Part shown: positions 36,685-44,434 of the stretch, in pieces
How positions within the stretch are numbered: the first letter of the stretch is position 1
How the letters are laid out: the number at the start of each line of letters is the position of its first letter
Source of the DNA: Deltaproteobacteria bacterium
GTDB lineage: Bacteria; Desulfobacterota; Desulfobacteria; Desulfobacterales; Desulfosarcinaceae
Direction of reading: 5' to 3'
NCBI GenBank assembly: GCA_021824175.1
Contig: JAKALP010000003.1
Span: 62,001 to 126,000 of the forward strand
Length of the DNA: 64,000 bases
Made by a program: the position numbers and the translations under genes
Notes under the pieces: generated by a model
What the model was told of the DNA's origin: nothing
The model's input: the letters and a program-made list of their open reading frames with translations, nothing else
The model's database searches: none

Positions 36685-37635
36685 ATGCCGGATAAAGCGC
36701 CGTCCCATGGAATGCTGACCTTACGCAAAATTGAAGACAATATCGCCAAAGTGATCCGCGGCCAGTCCAGAGCTATCCGCCTGGTGCTGGCGGGCTTTGC
36801 CAGCGGCGGTCATATTTTGCTTGAAGATTTTCCAGGCACGGGCAAAACCACCCTTGCCAAGACTCTGGCCCTCTCCATTGCCACCACCTTCAAACGCATT
36901 CAATTCACGCCCGATCTGTTGCCTTCGGATATCATCGGAGTATCGATCTTTGATACCAAGGAGCAGCTCTTCCGTCTGCACAAAGGGCCGATCTTTACCA
37001 ATATTCTGCTGGTCGATGAGATCAACCGCGCCTCCCCACGCACCCAATCGGCTTTACTGGAAGCCATGGCCGAAAAACAGGTGAGCATCGACGGCAAGTT
37101 GTACCGGCTGGAGACCCCCTTTTTTGTCATGGCCACTCAGAATCCTGTGGAGTCCCACGGCACCTATCCATTGCCGGAAGGGCAGATGGATCGCTTTGCG
37201 CTTCAATTCAGCCTTGGATATGTCTCGGCTGAAGAAGAAATGGCCATTATGACTTCCCAGAGCCATGGCCATCCCATTGATGCCCTCGGCGCCTGCGTGG
37301 ACGTGGAAGAGGTTTCACGCCTGCGCGCCCAGGTGGACGCGATCCACATCAGCGATGAGCTCAAGCAATATATCGTAGCCCTTGTCCAGGCCACCCGCAC
37401 CGCACCCGGCGTGTTGGTTGGCGCCAGTCCCAGGGCCTCTCTGGCGCTGATGAAAACGGCCAAGGCCCTAAGCCTGTTTGACGGCCATGATTTTGTAACC
37501 CCGGATCGTATCCAGGAGCTGGCGGTGGCGGTCATTGCCCATCGGTTGGTCCTCGATCCCCAGGCCCGGTTTTCAGGCCGCACCGCCCGTCAGGTGGTTG
37601 AAGATGTTCTGCATGCCATTGCAGTTCCCACCTGA
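36685..37635 (+). CDS. MoxR-type AAA+ ATPase
   Basis: 316-residue chaperone-like ATPase. Walker A EDFPGTGKTTLAK (about 48), Walker B ILLVDEINRASPRTQ, sensor 1 FFVMATQNPVE and the MoxR LPEGQMDRF segment are intact; the lid domain has VGASPRASLALMKTAKA. MoxR proteins act with DUF58 and VWA partners on cofactor insertion or envelope complexes. The next two genes are DUF58 and a transglutaminase, the classic three-gene arrangement. CAGGAGAG precedes the ATG. Confidence 0.94.
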   Translation: MPDKAPSHGMLTLRKIEDNIAKVIRGQSRAIRLVLAGFASGGHILLEDFPGTGKTTLAKTLALSIATTFKRIQFTPDLLPSDIIGVSIFDTKEQLFRLHKGPIFTNILLVDEINRASPRTQSALLEAMAEKQVSIDGKLYRLETPFFVMATQNPVESHGTYPLPEGQMDRFALQFSLGYVSAEEEMAIMTSQSHGHPIDALGACVDVEEVSRLRAQVDAIHISDELKQYIVALVQATRTAPGVLVGASPRASLALMKTAKALSLFDGHDFVTPDRIQELAVAVIAHRLVLDPQARFSGRTARQVVEDVLHAIAVPT

Positions 37636-37695
37636 GTCTTTGGATCGCGCCAGGACCAAGGCGCTGGTCACTTCCGGTGATTAGCCGAGGCCATC

Positions 37696-39050
37696 ATGGA
37701 TAATACCTTCCTATATAAGAGCTACCGCGTCCTGTATCGCTTTGACCAATGGCGCAAGCGCCGTTTCACGGTGCCGGGCCTGGCGGTTCTATATACCATC
37801 TTCATTACCGCGATAGTGGGCATGGACACCCATGTCAGCAGGGTGCATCAGGCCTTTACGCTGCTGCTGGCGGTTTTAGTGCTCGCCTTTATCTGGAGCA
37901 AATTCCGGCTCCGCGTTCATATCAATGTCACGCGCGACCTGCCCAGATATGCCACTGCCGGAAAGCCACTGGTCTATGACGTGGAATTCAGCAATTTGGC
38001 GCCCAAAAAGCTGCAGGACTTTTTCTTCTATGAAAACCTGAACGATCCGCGCCCCACGCTCGAAGAGTTGTCGACCATCTCCGAGCCGGGTGAAGAAAAA
38101 CGCAATTTCTGGGATCGCAGAATATTATACTACCGGTGGCTGTGGATCATTTCCAAGAAGCGCATTCTGACAGAACAATTGCGGCCGGTGCCAGCCATTG
38201 CAGCCAATGGCAAGTTAAAGCTTCGCGTCGCGCAGACGCCCCAAAACAGAGGATTTTTGCGTTTCTACGGAGTGGACATCGTCCGGCCCGATCCGCTGGG
38301 CCTCTGCAATGCCCGCTGTTCAATTGCTTCGCCGCAGAAATTGGTGGTGCTGCCCAAACGCTATCCGGTGCCGTCCCTGCGCCTGCCGGGCGCCCGAAAG
38401 CATCACGCCCTGGGGGTATCGCTGGCCTCTTCCATCGGCAATCATGAAGAATTGTCTCCTTGCGGGAATACCGTCCCGGCGATTCTCTGCGGCATATACA
38501 CTGGCGCAGCAGCGCCAAACGCGGGGAGTTGATCATAAAAGAGTACCAAGACGAATATTATGTGCGCCATGGTTTGCTACTGGATACTTTCACCGATATC
38601 GCTTTCAGCGATCTCTTTGAAGAAGCGGTAGCCATCGCGGCCTCCTTTGTGTGTGCGCTGCAAACCCAGGAAGCTCTGCTGGACCTCATCTTTGTCGGCG
38701 ATCAAGCCTATCGCTTTTCTTCGGGCAGAGGCACCGCTTCGGTCGATCACCTGCTGGAAATTCTGGCGGCTGTCCAGGTTTGCCGCCACAAGCCTTTTGA
38801 TGCCATTGTCCCGACCGTCATGGAAAATCTTCACCAGTTCAGCAGCTGCATCTGTGTGCTTTTGCAGTGGGATGAAGCGCGCCGGGCGTTCATCGGTGAC
38901 TTGGTCCGCCGGGGTGTGCCGGTGTTGGTCCTCGTGGTGGCGGCGGACGACTTGAGCGGTCCCGTGGATCCGGGGCCGATGAAGCATTTTGAAAACCGGT
39001 TTCATGTTCTGAAAATCGGCGCCATCGAAAAAGGACTCGCCCAACTATGA
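37696..39050 (+). pseudogene. DUF58 protein gene interrupted by a single-base frameshift
   Basis: The first part (37696 to about 38452) encodes two membrane segments and the beta-rich N-terminal half; the second part, in another frame, encodes the DUF58 signature LREYRPGDSLRHIHWRSSAK and the VWA-like remainder up to the start of the next gene. At 38449-38462 the sequence reads GAA GAA TTG TCT CCT; adding one T after GAATT gives GAA GAA TTT GTC TCC TTG CGG, i.e. EEFVSLREYRPGD, the family sequence. The lesion is thus a one-base deletion, real or an assembly error in a short T run. No other damage is visible and the flanking genes are intact, which favours a recent event or sequencing error. Confidence 0.85.
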
Positions 39051-41023
39051 AAGCACCGCCTTTACTCGTCAGCGCCGCCATCCTGCTGTGGGGCTGGCAA
39101 ACCCAATGGCTCTTTGCGGCCGTGGCGATGGCGGCGGTTTGGGAGGGTGCGCGAATTGTCAAAGCCCGCTTGGAATTTTCCGAAACCGAGACGATTCATG
39201 TCTCCGATCTCTGCACCATTCTTCTGGCCATCGGTGTTTTGCTTGCATTTAGAAAGGATCCCAGCCGCGCGATCTTCCTGACGATTCAATGGATGCCTTT
39301 GGCGCTCTTTCCGCTCCTGGCCGCGCAGCAGTACAGTGAGCAGGCCGTAACCCATGGCAGCGCCTTACTGGTTGTCTTCCGACGCAAGCTGTCGGAAGAG
39401 GTCAAACGCAAACTGATTTTCGACATCTCCTATCCCTATGTCATCCTATGCTTGATTTCGGCGGCCAGTAACAATACTGGGAAGAGTTGGTTTTATGTCT
39501 TCCTCCTCCTCCTGGTCGGCTGGTCCTTGTGGTCGGTGCGCCCCAAGAAGTATTCGCTTTACCTCTGGATCATATCGCTCATGGCCTGCGGCTTGACCGG
39601 CTATGTGATCCAGGCCGGGCTTTACCGGCTGCAAACTTACATCGTGGAAATGGCCTATGAATATATCAGCAAAAGCGATGACCCCTTTAAAAGTACTACC
39701 TCCATAGGAGAAGTGGGCGCGCTGAAACCATCCAGCCGAATCGCTTTACGCATCGCGCCCGGCCCGCACACGCGGCTGCCAATGCTGCTGCGCCAAGCCA
39801 GTTATAGCGCGTATGAGCACGCCACCTGGTATGCCACCCATGCGGGTTTTGATGAGGTCGTGCCCGAAGGACCGCCGGGTTCTTGGACCATTGCACCGCC
39901 AAGCCGCGCCGCCGAAACCATTCAAGTCGCTGTCTATCTTCCCAAAGGCCGGAATCTTTTGAAGCTGCCGGGCGGCGCTTTCCGGCTCGACCATCTGAAT
40001 GTTTTGAGAATAGAAAAGAATTCACTGGGGGCCTTGCGAAGTGAAAATGACAGCGGCCTGGCCTATTTTCAGGTTTCATACGATCCGGCCCAAGCCTTTA
40101 ACCGCTTGCCGGAAGACATGGATCTGAGACTGCCCGCGGCGGAAGCACGGGTCATGGAGACCATTGCCGCTGAGCTGAAGCTGAAGTCCCAGACAGTGCC
40201 CGATGCCATTGCGACGGTTTACACCTACTTCCAGCAAGGGTTTCATTACTCCCTAAAACTAGAGCGCCCTGGATCCAATGAAGGCGCGCTGGCCGACTTC
40301 TTGCTGCACTCCCGGACGGGTCACTGCGAATATTTCGCCACCGCCACCGTACTTTTGCTGCGCGCGGCGGGCATCCCGGCCCGATATGTTACCGGGTATA
40401 GCGCCATGGAGTATGATTCGCTGGAAAAGATGATTCTTGTGCGCCAAAGGCACGCCCATGCCTGGGCCATGGCTTATGTGGCCGGCCGATGGCTGGATAT
40501 CGATACCACGCCGCCGGATTGGTCGGCCATCGAGACCGCCAGGGTCTCCAGGCTGGTGCGGATTTCGGATTTCTTTTCCTTCTTGGGGTTCAGGTTCTCG
40601 ATGTGGCGCCAACGAGTCAAACTCGAAGAGATTTCGATTTACTTCATGCTGCCCTTGTTGGTCCTGATGATCATTTATGTCAGAAGACTTTTACGCAATA
40701 AACGTAAGGCGCGCGTTGCGGTTACCAAAGATCAGGCGCGTTTGCCCGCCCATGGCCCCGCCTCCACTTCTGAATTCGAGGCCATCGAGGAATGGCTAAA
40801 CAGACTCGGCCATCAGCGGCCGACATGGGAAACCTATCAACAATGGTTTGCCCGCCTGGCCTCCAGTGAGCCTGAACTCATGCCCCAGCAAGAGATACGA
40901 CCGGTCCTCGACCTGCACTACCGGCGCCGGTTCGGGCCCGGTGAATTCAGCCAGGAAGATGTGGATATGTTAAACGCGGGCGTTAAAGCCTATTTGAATC
41001 GTCGTCAGGAGTGGCGGGCTTAA
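39047..41023 (+). CDS. TgpA-like membrane transglutaminase with DUF4129 tail
   Basis: 658 residues. Several N-terminal membrane segments (to about 210) are followed by a periplasmic transglutaminase core with Cys in RTGHCEYFATATVLLLR, His in RHAHAWAMAY and Asp in DIDTTPPDW. One more membrane helix (FMLPLLVLMIIYVRRLL) leads to a cytoplasmic DUF4129-like end (ALRRHYRRFGPG-type sequence, here LHYRRRFGPGEFS). It overlaps the DUF58 stop by 4 bp and belongs to the moxR operon. It converges with the TetR gene, sharing 4 bp at the 3' ends. Confidence 0.92.
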   Translation: MKAPPLLVSAAILLWGWQTQWLFAAVAMAAVWEGARIVKARLEFSETETIHVSDLCTILLAIGVLLAFRKDPSRAIFLTIQWMPLALFPLLAAQQYSEQAVTHGSALLVVFRRKLSEEVKRKLIFDISYPYVILCLISAASNNTGKSWFYVFLLLLVGWSLWSVRPKKYSLYLWIISLMACGLTGYVIQAGLYRLQTYIVEMAYEYISKSDDPFKSTTSIGEVGALKPSSRIALRIAPGPHTRLPMLLRQASYSAYEHATWYATHAGFDEVVPEGPPGSWTIAPPSRAAETIQVAVYLPKGRNLLKLPGGAFRLDHLNVLRIEKNSLGALRSENDSGLAYFQVSYDPAQAFNRLPEDMDLRLPAAEARVMETIAAELKLKSQTVPDAIATVYTYFQQGFHYSLKLERPGSNEGALADFLLHSRTGHCEYFATATVLLLRAAGIPARYVTGYSAMEYDSLEKMILVRQRHAHAWAMAYVAGRWLDIDTTPPDWSAIETARVSRLVRISDFFSFLGFRFSMWRQRVKLEEISIYFMLPLLVLMIIYVRRLLRNKRKARVAVTKDQARLPAHGPASTSEFEAIEEWLNRLGHQRPTWETYQQWFARLASSEPELMPQQEIRPVLDLHYRRRFGPGEFSQEDVDMLNAGVKAYLNRRQEWRA

Positions 41024-41646
41024 AAAATCTTTCCGGCCGAAAGCAAGATCCGCGAGACCGTGCAGGCCCTCTCAATGTCAGGGTTTTGGCCGCAGATCAT
41101 ATCATTATAGAATAGGGCCTCATTGGTGCGGATAATGATTTCAGCCAGCTTGTCGGCCGAGGCGGGCAGCTGGATATAGCCTTGGGCAGCCTGCTGGGCA
41201 ATATGAAGGGCCGCGGCCTTGATGATGCGTTCATGGGTTCCAACAGCGCCCTTGGTGAGAACTCGCAGGGCATAGGCCGGATCATGATCGATAAATTGAC
41301 GCAATGGTTTAAAGGAAATGATATCATTCATGAAGCGGCGATGGACGCTCACGATGTGATCAACCCCGTTGCCGGGGGTGTCTTTGACGGCCTGTTCGAA
41401 AGTCGGTTTGGCCAATGACCAGAGGATTTCATCCAGCAGCAAATCTTTGTGGCCGACCCAGCGGTAGACCTTGCCACGGCTCACGCCAAGCTCCTTGGCC
41501 AATTCGCCGACACTGACCCGTTTGCCTTGTAACCAGTGTTTCCGGGCCAATTTAAAAGCATCAAGAGGGGTTGCTTGCGGTCCTTTGCGCCCAGCCAGTG
41601 CAATCGCCAATGGAGTATTCACCAGAGAATTTTCTTTCACGGCCAT
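41020..41646 (-). CDS. TetR-family regulator 1 (QsdR-like)
   Basis: 208 residues. Helix-turn-helix in VSVGELAKELGVSRGKVYRWVGHKDLLLDEI; the ligand domain ends with SRILLSAGKIF. The ATG at 41646 has AGAGG 8 nt upstream; the frame also offers a GTG two codons earlier. It is a clear paralogue of the gene at 41882-42532 (shared core LDAFKLARKHWLQG / LEAFKLARKYWLEG, DHDPAYALRVLT / DHDPSYALRILT). Such regulators repress genes for lipid or quorum-signal metabolism in some bacteria; the target here is unknown. The promoter is at 41685. Confidence 0.9.
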   Translation of the reverse strand: MAVKENSLVNTPLAIALAGRKGPQATPLDAFKLARKHWLQGKRVSVGELAKELGVSRGKVYRWVGHKDLLLDEILWSLAKPTFEQAVKDTPGNGVDHIVSVHRRFMNDIISFKPLRQFIDHDPAYALRVLTKGAVGTHERIIKAAALHIAQQAAQGYIQLPASADKLAEIIIRTNEALFYNDMICGQNPDIERACTVSRILLSAGKIF

Positions 41647-41684
41647 TTCCACACCTCTGCATTTCGACCTGAACCATTCGTGTT

Positions 41685-41713
41685 ATTCTGCCAATAAGCC
41701 CATAACCTGTCAA
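41685..41713 (-). promoter_or_regulatory. Sigma70-type promoter for TetR 1
   Basis: On the minus strand TTGACAGG (hexamer 41713-41708), 17-nt spacer, CAGAAT (41690-41685), 39 bp before the ATG. Confidence 0.5.
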
Positions 41714-41881
41714 TATCAAGATAAAAATCAGCAAAAAGGCGATCAAAATGAAAGCACTTTTATGGAACTCGATTTTAGAAATTTCAGAAACCGTTTTTAC
41801 GGTTATCCCCAATTACGAGTTGCCAGTTGTTGCCAATAGCGGGCAGGTGCATGGCTAAACCGCCGAAGGGGCAGTAGACTT

Positions 41882-42532
41882 CTATTTTTGTTTGGTGGAA
41901 CCCTGAACCAGCGATGGCGGGAAACTCTTGGCCGAAAGCAAAATTCGGGTCACCGCGCAGGCTTGCTCAATCGCGGGCGAACGCCCGCTAATGATATCGC
42001 TGTAAATTAATGATTCGTTGGTGCGCACGATGATCGTGGCCATATCGCGGGCCGCGATGGGCAACTGAATATGGCCACCGTCAATTTCTCCCTGGATATG
42101 ATCCGCGATCATCTTGATGATACGTTCATGGGCGCTGCGGGCATCCCGCGTCAAAATCCGCAAGGCATACGAAGGATCATGATCCACAAATTGCTGCAAG
42201 GGCTTGGAAGATAATATGGCTGTGCAAAACCGGCGCTGCACATCCACGATATAATCGATACCGTTACCGGACGATCCCTTGATCGCCCGTTCATAGGTCG
42301 GCTTGGTCACGGACCAGATGATTTCATCCAGCAGCAGATCTTTATTGCCTACCCAGCGATAGAGGGTCCCGCGACTGACATCGAGTTCTTTGGCTAGGTC
42401 GCCGAGGCTGATACGCCTGCCCTCCAGCCAATATTTTCTTGCCAGCTTAAATGCTTCCAAGGGTGACGCCTGGGGCCGCACCGAATCGGAAAGAACCATT
42501 GCCAGTGGGGTGAGTGTGCTTTTTCTGCTCAA
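41882..42532 (-). CDS. TetR-family regulator 2 (QsdR-like)
   Basis: 216 residues, paralogue of the neighbouring regulator. Helix-turn-helix in ISLGDLAKELDVSRGTLYRWVGNKDLLLDEI. The start is a TTG at 42532; alignment with the paralogue supports it because the N-terminal arm TPLAMVLSDSVRPQASPLEAF lines up with TPLAIALAGRKGPQATPLDAF. An internal ATG at 42499 is the alternative. The gap between the two genes, about 235 bp, carries the promoter of TetR 1 and nothing else I recognise. A palindrome overlaps its own promoter at 42591. Confidence 0.88.
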   Translation of the reverse strand: MSRKSTLTPLAMVLSDSVRPQASPLEAFKLARKYWLEGRRISLGDLAKELDVSRGTLYRWVGNKDLLLDEIIWSVTKPTYERAIKGSSGNGIDYIVDVQRRFCTAILSSKPLQQFVDHDPSYALRILTRDARSAHERIIKMIADHIQGEIDGGHIQLPIAARDMATIIVRTNESLIYSDIISGRSPAIEQACAVTRILLSAKSFPPSLVQGSTKQK

Positions 42533-42577
42533 TCGCTTTGTCTGCCTTGCTTTTTGATGGTGAATTGACTGCGGCGG

Positions 42578-42606
42578 AATATCGCAACACTTGACGAAAC
42601 TGTCAA
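42578..42606 (-). promoter_or_regulatory. Promoter for TetR 2 with overlapping operator-like palindrome
   Basis: Minus strand TTGACA (42606-42601), 17-nt spacer, GATATT (42583-42578). The -35 region is part of TTGACAGTTTCGTCAA (42591-42606), arms TTGAC/GTCAA, a plausible autoregulatory operator. TetR 1 has the same TTGACA-17 layout but not the second half-site. Confidence 0.5.
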
Positions 42607-43244
42607 CATTAAAATTACAAAATCTTGATTAGTATAATATATTAGCAAGGTATAAACTTAAAACAATGTGCCTCAGTTACCCAACCGCCGGGTCTGCACA
42701 AAAACGAAAACGGGTTAGCAAACCGAGCCACATCAGCTCAAATAAAAAACTGCGCGCCGAAATCAAGACAATTAATTAAATCGTTCATATGGATGATTAA
42801 GGAAGAGTTGGGCCGGGAGGAAGGGAGGGAGTGGCAGGCGTATTACCTTCTTTGATGGTATCACGTCCGCCCCCGGCCCAACTGGAGAGAGCTTGGGAGT
42901 TGGTTTAATCAGCCAACGGGAAGGCCACCTATACCGCCATACCTCGGACTGTAGCGGAATCCTGGTTTGCCTTCACTGGCTACCTCTGATGCGCGGTGTG
43001 GATTCAACAAGGGTGGAGAATGATCGGTTAGCGTTGCTTTCTCCCGGCCCTTTTACACCAACCACACTTGCCAATAATAATTACTAAATCTATTACATTA
43101 AAATATTTTTACATTTATTTATAATGTAACTTTTACCAAATCCATCAGATCAATGCAAGCAGAATTATCCTAAATTTTAATTTCGAATTTCCTGATTGGC
43201 GGTGAGCCATGGCGGGCGGCATCCACAGCGGAGCGGGTCCAGGA
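42607..43244. other. Intergenic region with a structured element (hairpin 42806-42883)
   Basis: No gene seen over 640 bp. A perfect 12-bp inverted repeat (42806-42817 with 42872-42883, AGTTGGGCCGGG type) encloses 54 nt that hold a purine tract and TACC/GGTA inner pairing. Directly after it comes a GC-rich segment to about 43060 with GTTGG/CCAAC pairs. Its composition contrasts with the AT-rich flanks (42600-42790 and 43080-43190). This could be a non-coding RNA or a miniature element; no riboswitch class could be matched. Confidence 0.4.
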
Positions 43245-44075
43245 TCAGCGGCATCCTCCAGCGGAATTCCCGCTCGGGGACAAGGGTGGCGCGTCCAAAC
43301 GCGCATCGGTCATGTCGGGTTGCGGATGCGTCAAAAGCGTGGTGTAAGAGGTGTCATCTTCCAGCCAGTACTTCAGCCAGGCGATGATGTAGTCGTCGAC
43401 GGAACCGGGATTGTCATTGCCGATCCAAAAAAAATGGGTAGCTGCCACCATGGCGGCATAAGCTTTGGGAGTCCTTGGGGCGAGAGCTTCATAAGCTGAT
43501 ATGCCCATCTCAGGTTTGGCAATGGAATCATCCGTGCCGGTGAGAATCAAAGTGGCGGCGGTAAGACCAGAAGTTGGCGCAGGGTCATAGGGTGCCAAGG
43601 CGATGCAGCTCTTCACTTGGCGGCCAAGCTCGGATGCGACGCCGATGGCCGCTGCCCCGCCGATGGAGTAACCGATCAAGCCGTATTGGCCGAGCTTGCC
43701 TTTCAGTGGGCTGGCGAGTCGGAGATTCTCGTGCTTAAGCAACCCCACGGCAGCTTTTTGAGCCACCTCATATCCGGCCTCAGAACTGCTATCGAGCGCA
43801 TTGACGGTGCAAACAACCATGCCGGCCTGGGCAATGAGTTCGGCTAGCCAGTACATGCGTTCTTTGTCGCCGCCCCGGCCGTTGGACAAGGTTGTAGCCG
43901 GGACCTCTTTTTTGGACTCAAGGTCGCAGGGGAAAAATATCCGGGCCGACTCGCGAGCCCCCTGGGGATAGATGCCACTGTCCACATCATAGAAACAGCT
44001 ATCGGAAGCTTCGCCATCGCCCGCCGCCAAAACCCCACACATCAACGCCAACAACAGAGCCAACCCCCGGTTCAC
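43245..44075 (-). CDS. Secreted alpha/beta hydrolase (paralogue of hydrolase 1)
   Basis: Start chosen at a GTG giving MNRGLALLLALMCGVLAA, a standard signal peptide, with AAAGG just upstream; a TTG three codons earlier lies after GGGAGGGG and is possible. The frame remains open to 44183 without signals. The nucleophile elbow is GYSIGGAAA, followed by ALAPYDPAP, a TGTDDS acid turn and a THFFW His. The end, WLKYWLEDDTSY ... GGCR, parallels WMKYYLDGQTSY ... SGCN of hydrolase 1. Length 276 residues. Substrate unknown. The two TetR genes lie downstream on the same strand. Confidence 0.78.
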   Translation of the reverse strand: MNRGLALLLALMCGVLAAGDGEASDSCFYDVDSGIYPQGARESARIFFPCDLESKKEVPATTLSNGRGGDKERMYWLAELIAQAGMVVCTVNALDSSSEAGYEVAQKAAVGLLKHENLRLASPLKGKLGQYGLIGYSIGGAAAIGVASELGRQVKSCIALAPYDPAPTSGLTAATLILTGTDDSIAKPEMGISAYEALAPRTPKAYAAMVAATHFFWIGNDNPGSVDDYIIAWLKYWLEDDTSYTTLLTHPQPDMTDARLDAPPLSPSGNSAGGCR

Positions 44076-44110
44076 GCCTTTCAATTGCCCCTCCCTTAAC
44101 CCCGCGTGGA

Positions 44111-44135
44111 AATCCCGGCTTTGGGAGCCGGGATT
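44111..44135 (-). promoter_or_regulatory. Hairpin in the 5' leader of hydrolase 2
   Basis: Perfect 10-bp stem AATCCCGGCT/AGCCGGGATT with a 5-nt loop, about 25 nt upstream of the GGGAGGGG site. No T run, so not a terminator; it may shield or position the ribosome-binding site. The rest of 44136-44350 shows no gene. Confidence 0.4.
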
Positions 44136-44352
44136 CTCATGCGGCGTCAAACAATCAAAACCAGATGGCCGTGAAATTAACAAATCAAAATTTTGTTACA
44201 CCAGATTAATCTGTGTCTCTGATTTTGCCAAGTAGGAAAGACCTAATTCCGGGAGGGGAATGTTTCTAACCGGAGAGCATGTACTATGTGAATTTCCACA
44301 TCGCAACGATGTGAAGTTTAACTCTACTACACAAGGCTGGACAAGATCAGTG

Positions 44353-44385
44353 AAAGAGCCCCCTGGAATCCCAGGGGGCTCTTTT
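44353..44385. terminator. Bidirectional rho-independent terminator
   Basis: Perfect 14-bp stem (44353-44366 with 44371-44384), 4-nt loop, T run on the plus side and TTTC on the minus side. It ends the giant lipoprotein transcript (minus) and insulates the divergent region before hydrolase 2. Confidence 0.8.
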
Positions 44386-44434
44386 CTATTGGTTCTTTTT
44401 TACCGCGTTCGATCCCGGTATTGGAGCGTGGCTG

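Noticed and set aside
42930-42970. Cobalamin riboswitch, because of GGACTGTAGCGG
   Set aside because: No B12 box or GGTG/CCACTG elements around it, and the importer operon lies elsewhere.
42890-42985. c-di-GMP (GEMM) riboswitch, because GGCAAACC occurs on the minus strand
   Set aside because: The required GACGCAAAGCC-type second half is missing and no gene follows at the right place.
42893-43087. 64-codon plus-strand frame
   Set aside because: No ribosome-binding site, TTG start, composition unlike protein; lies in the structured element.
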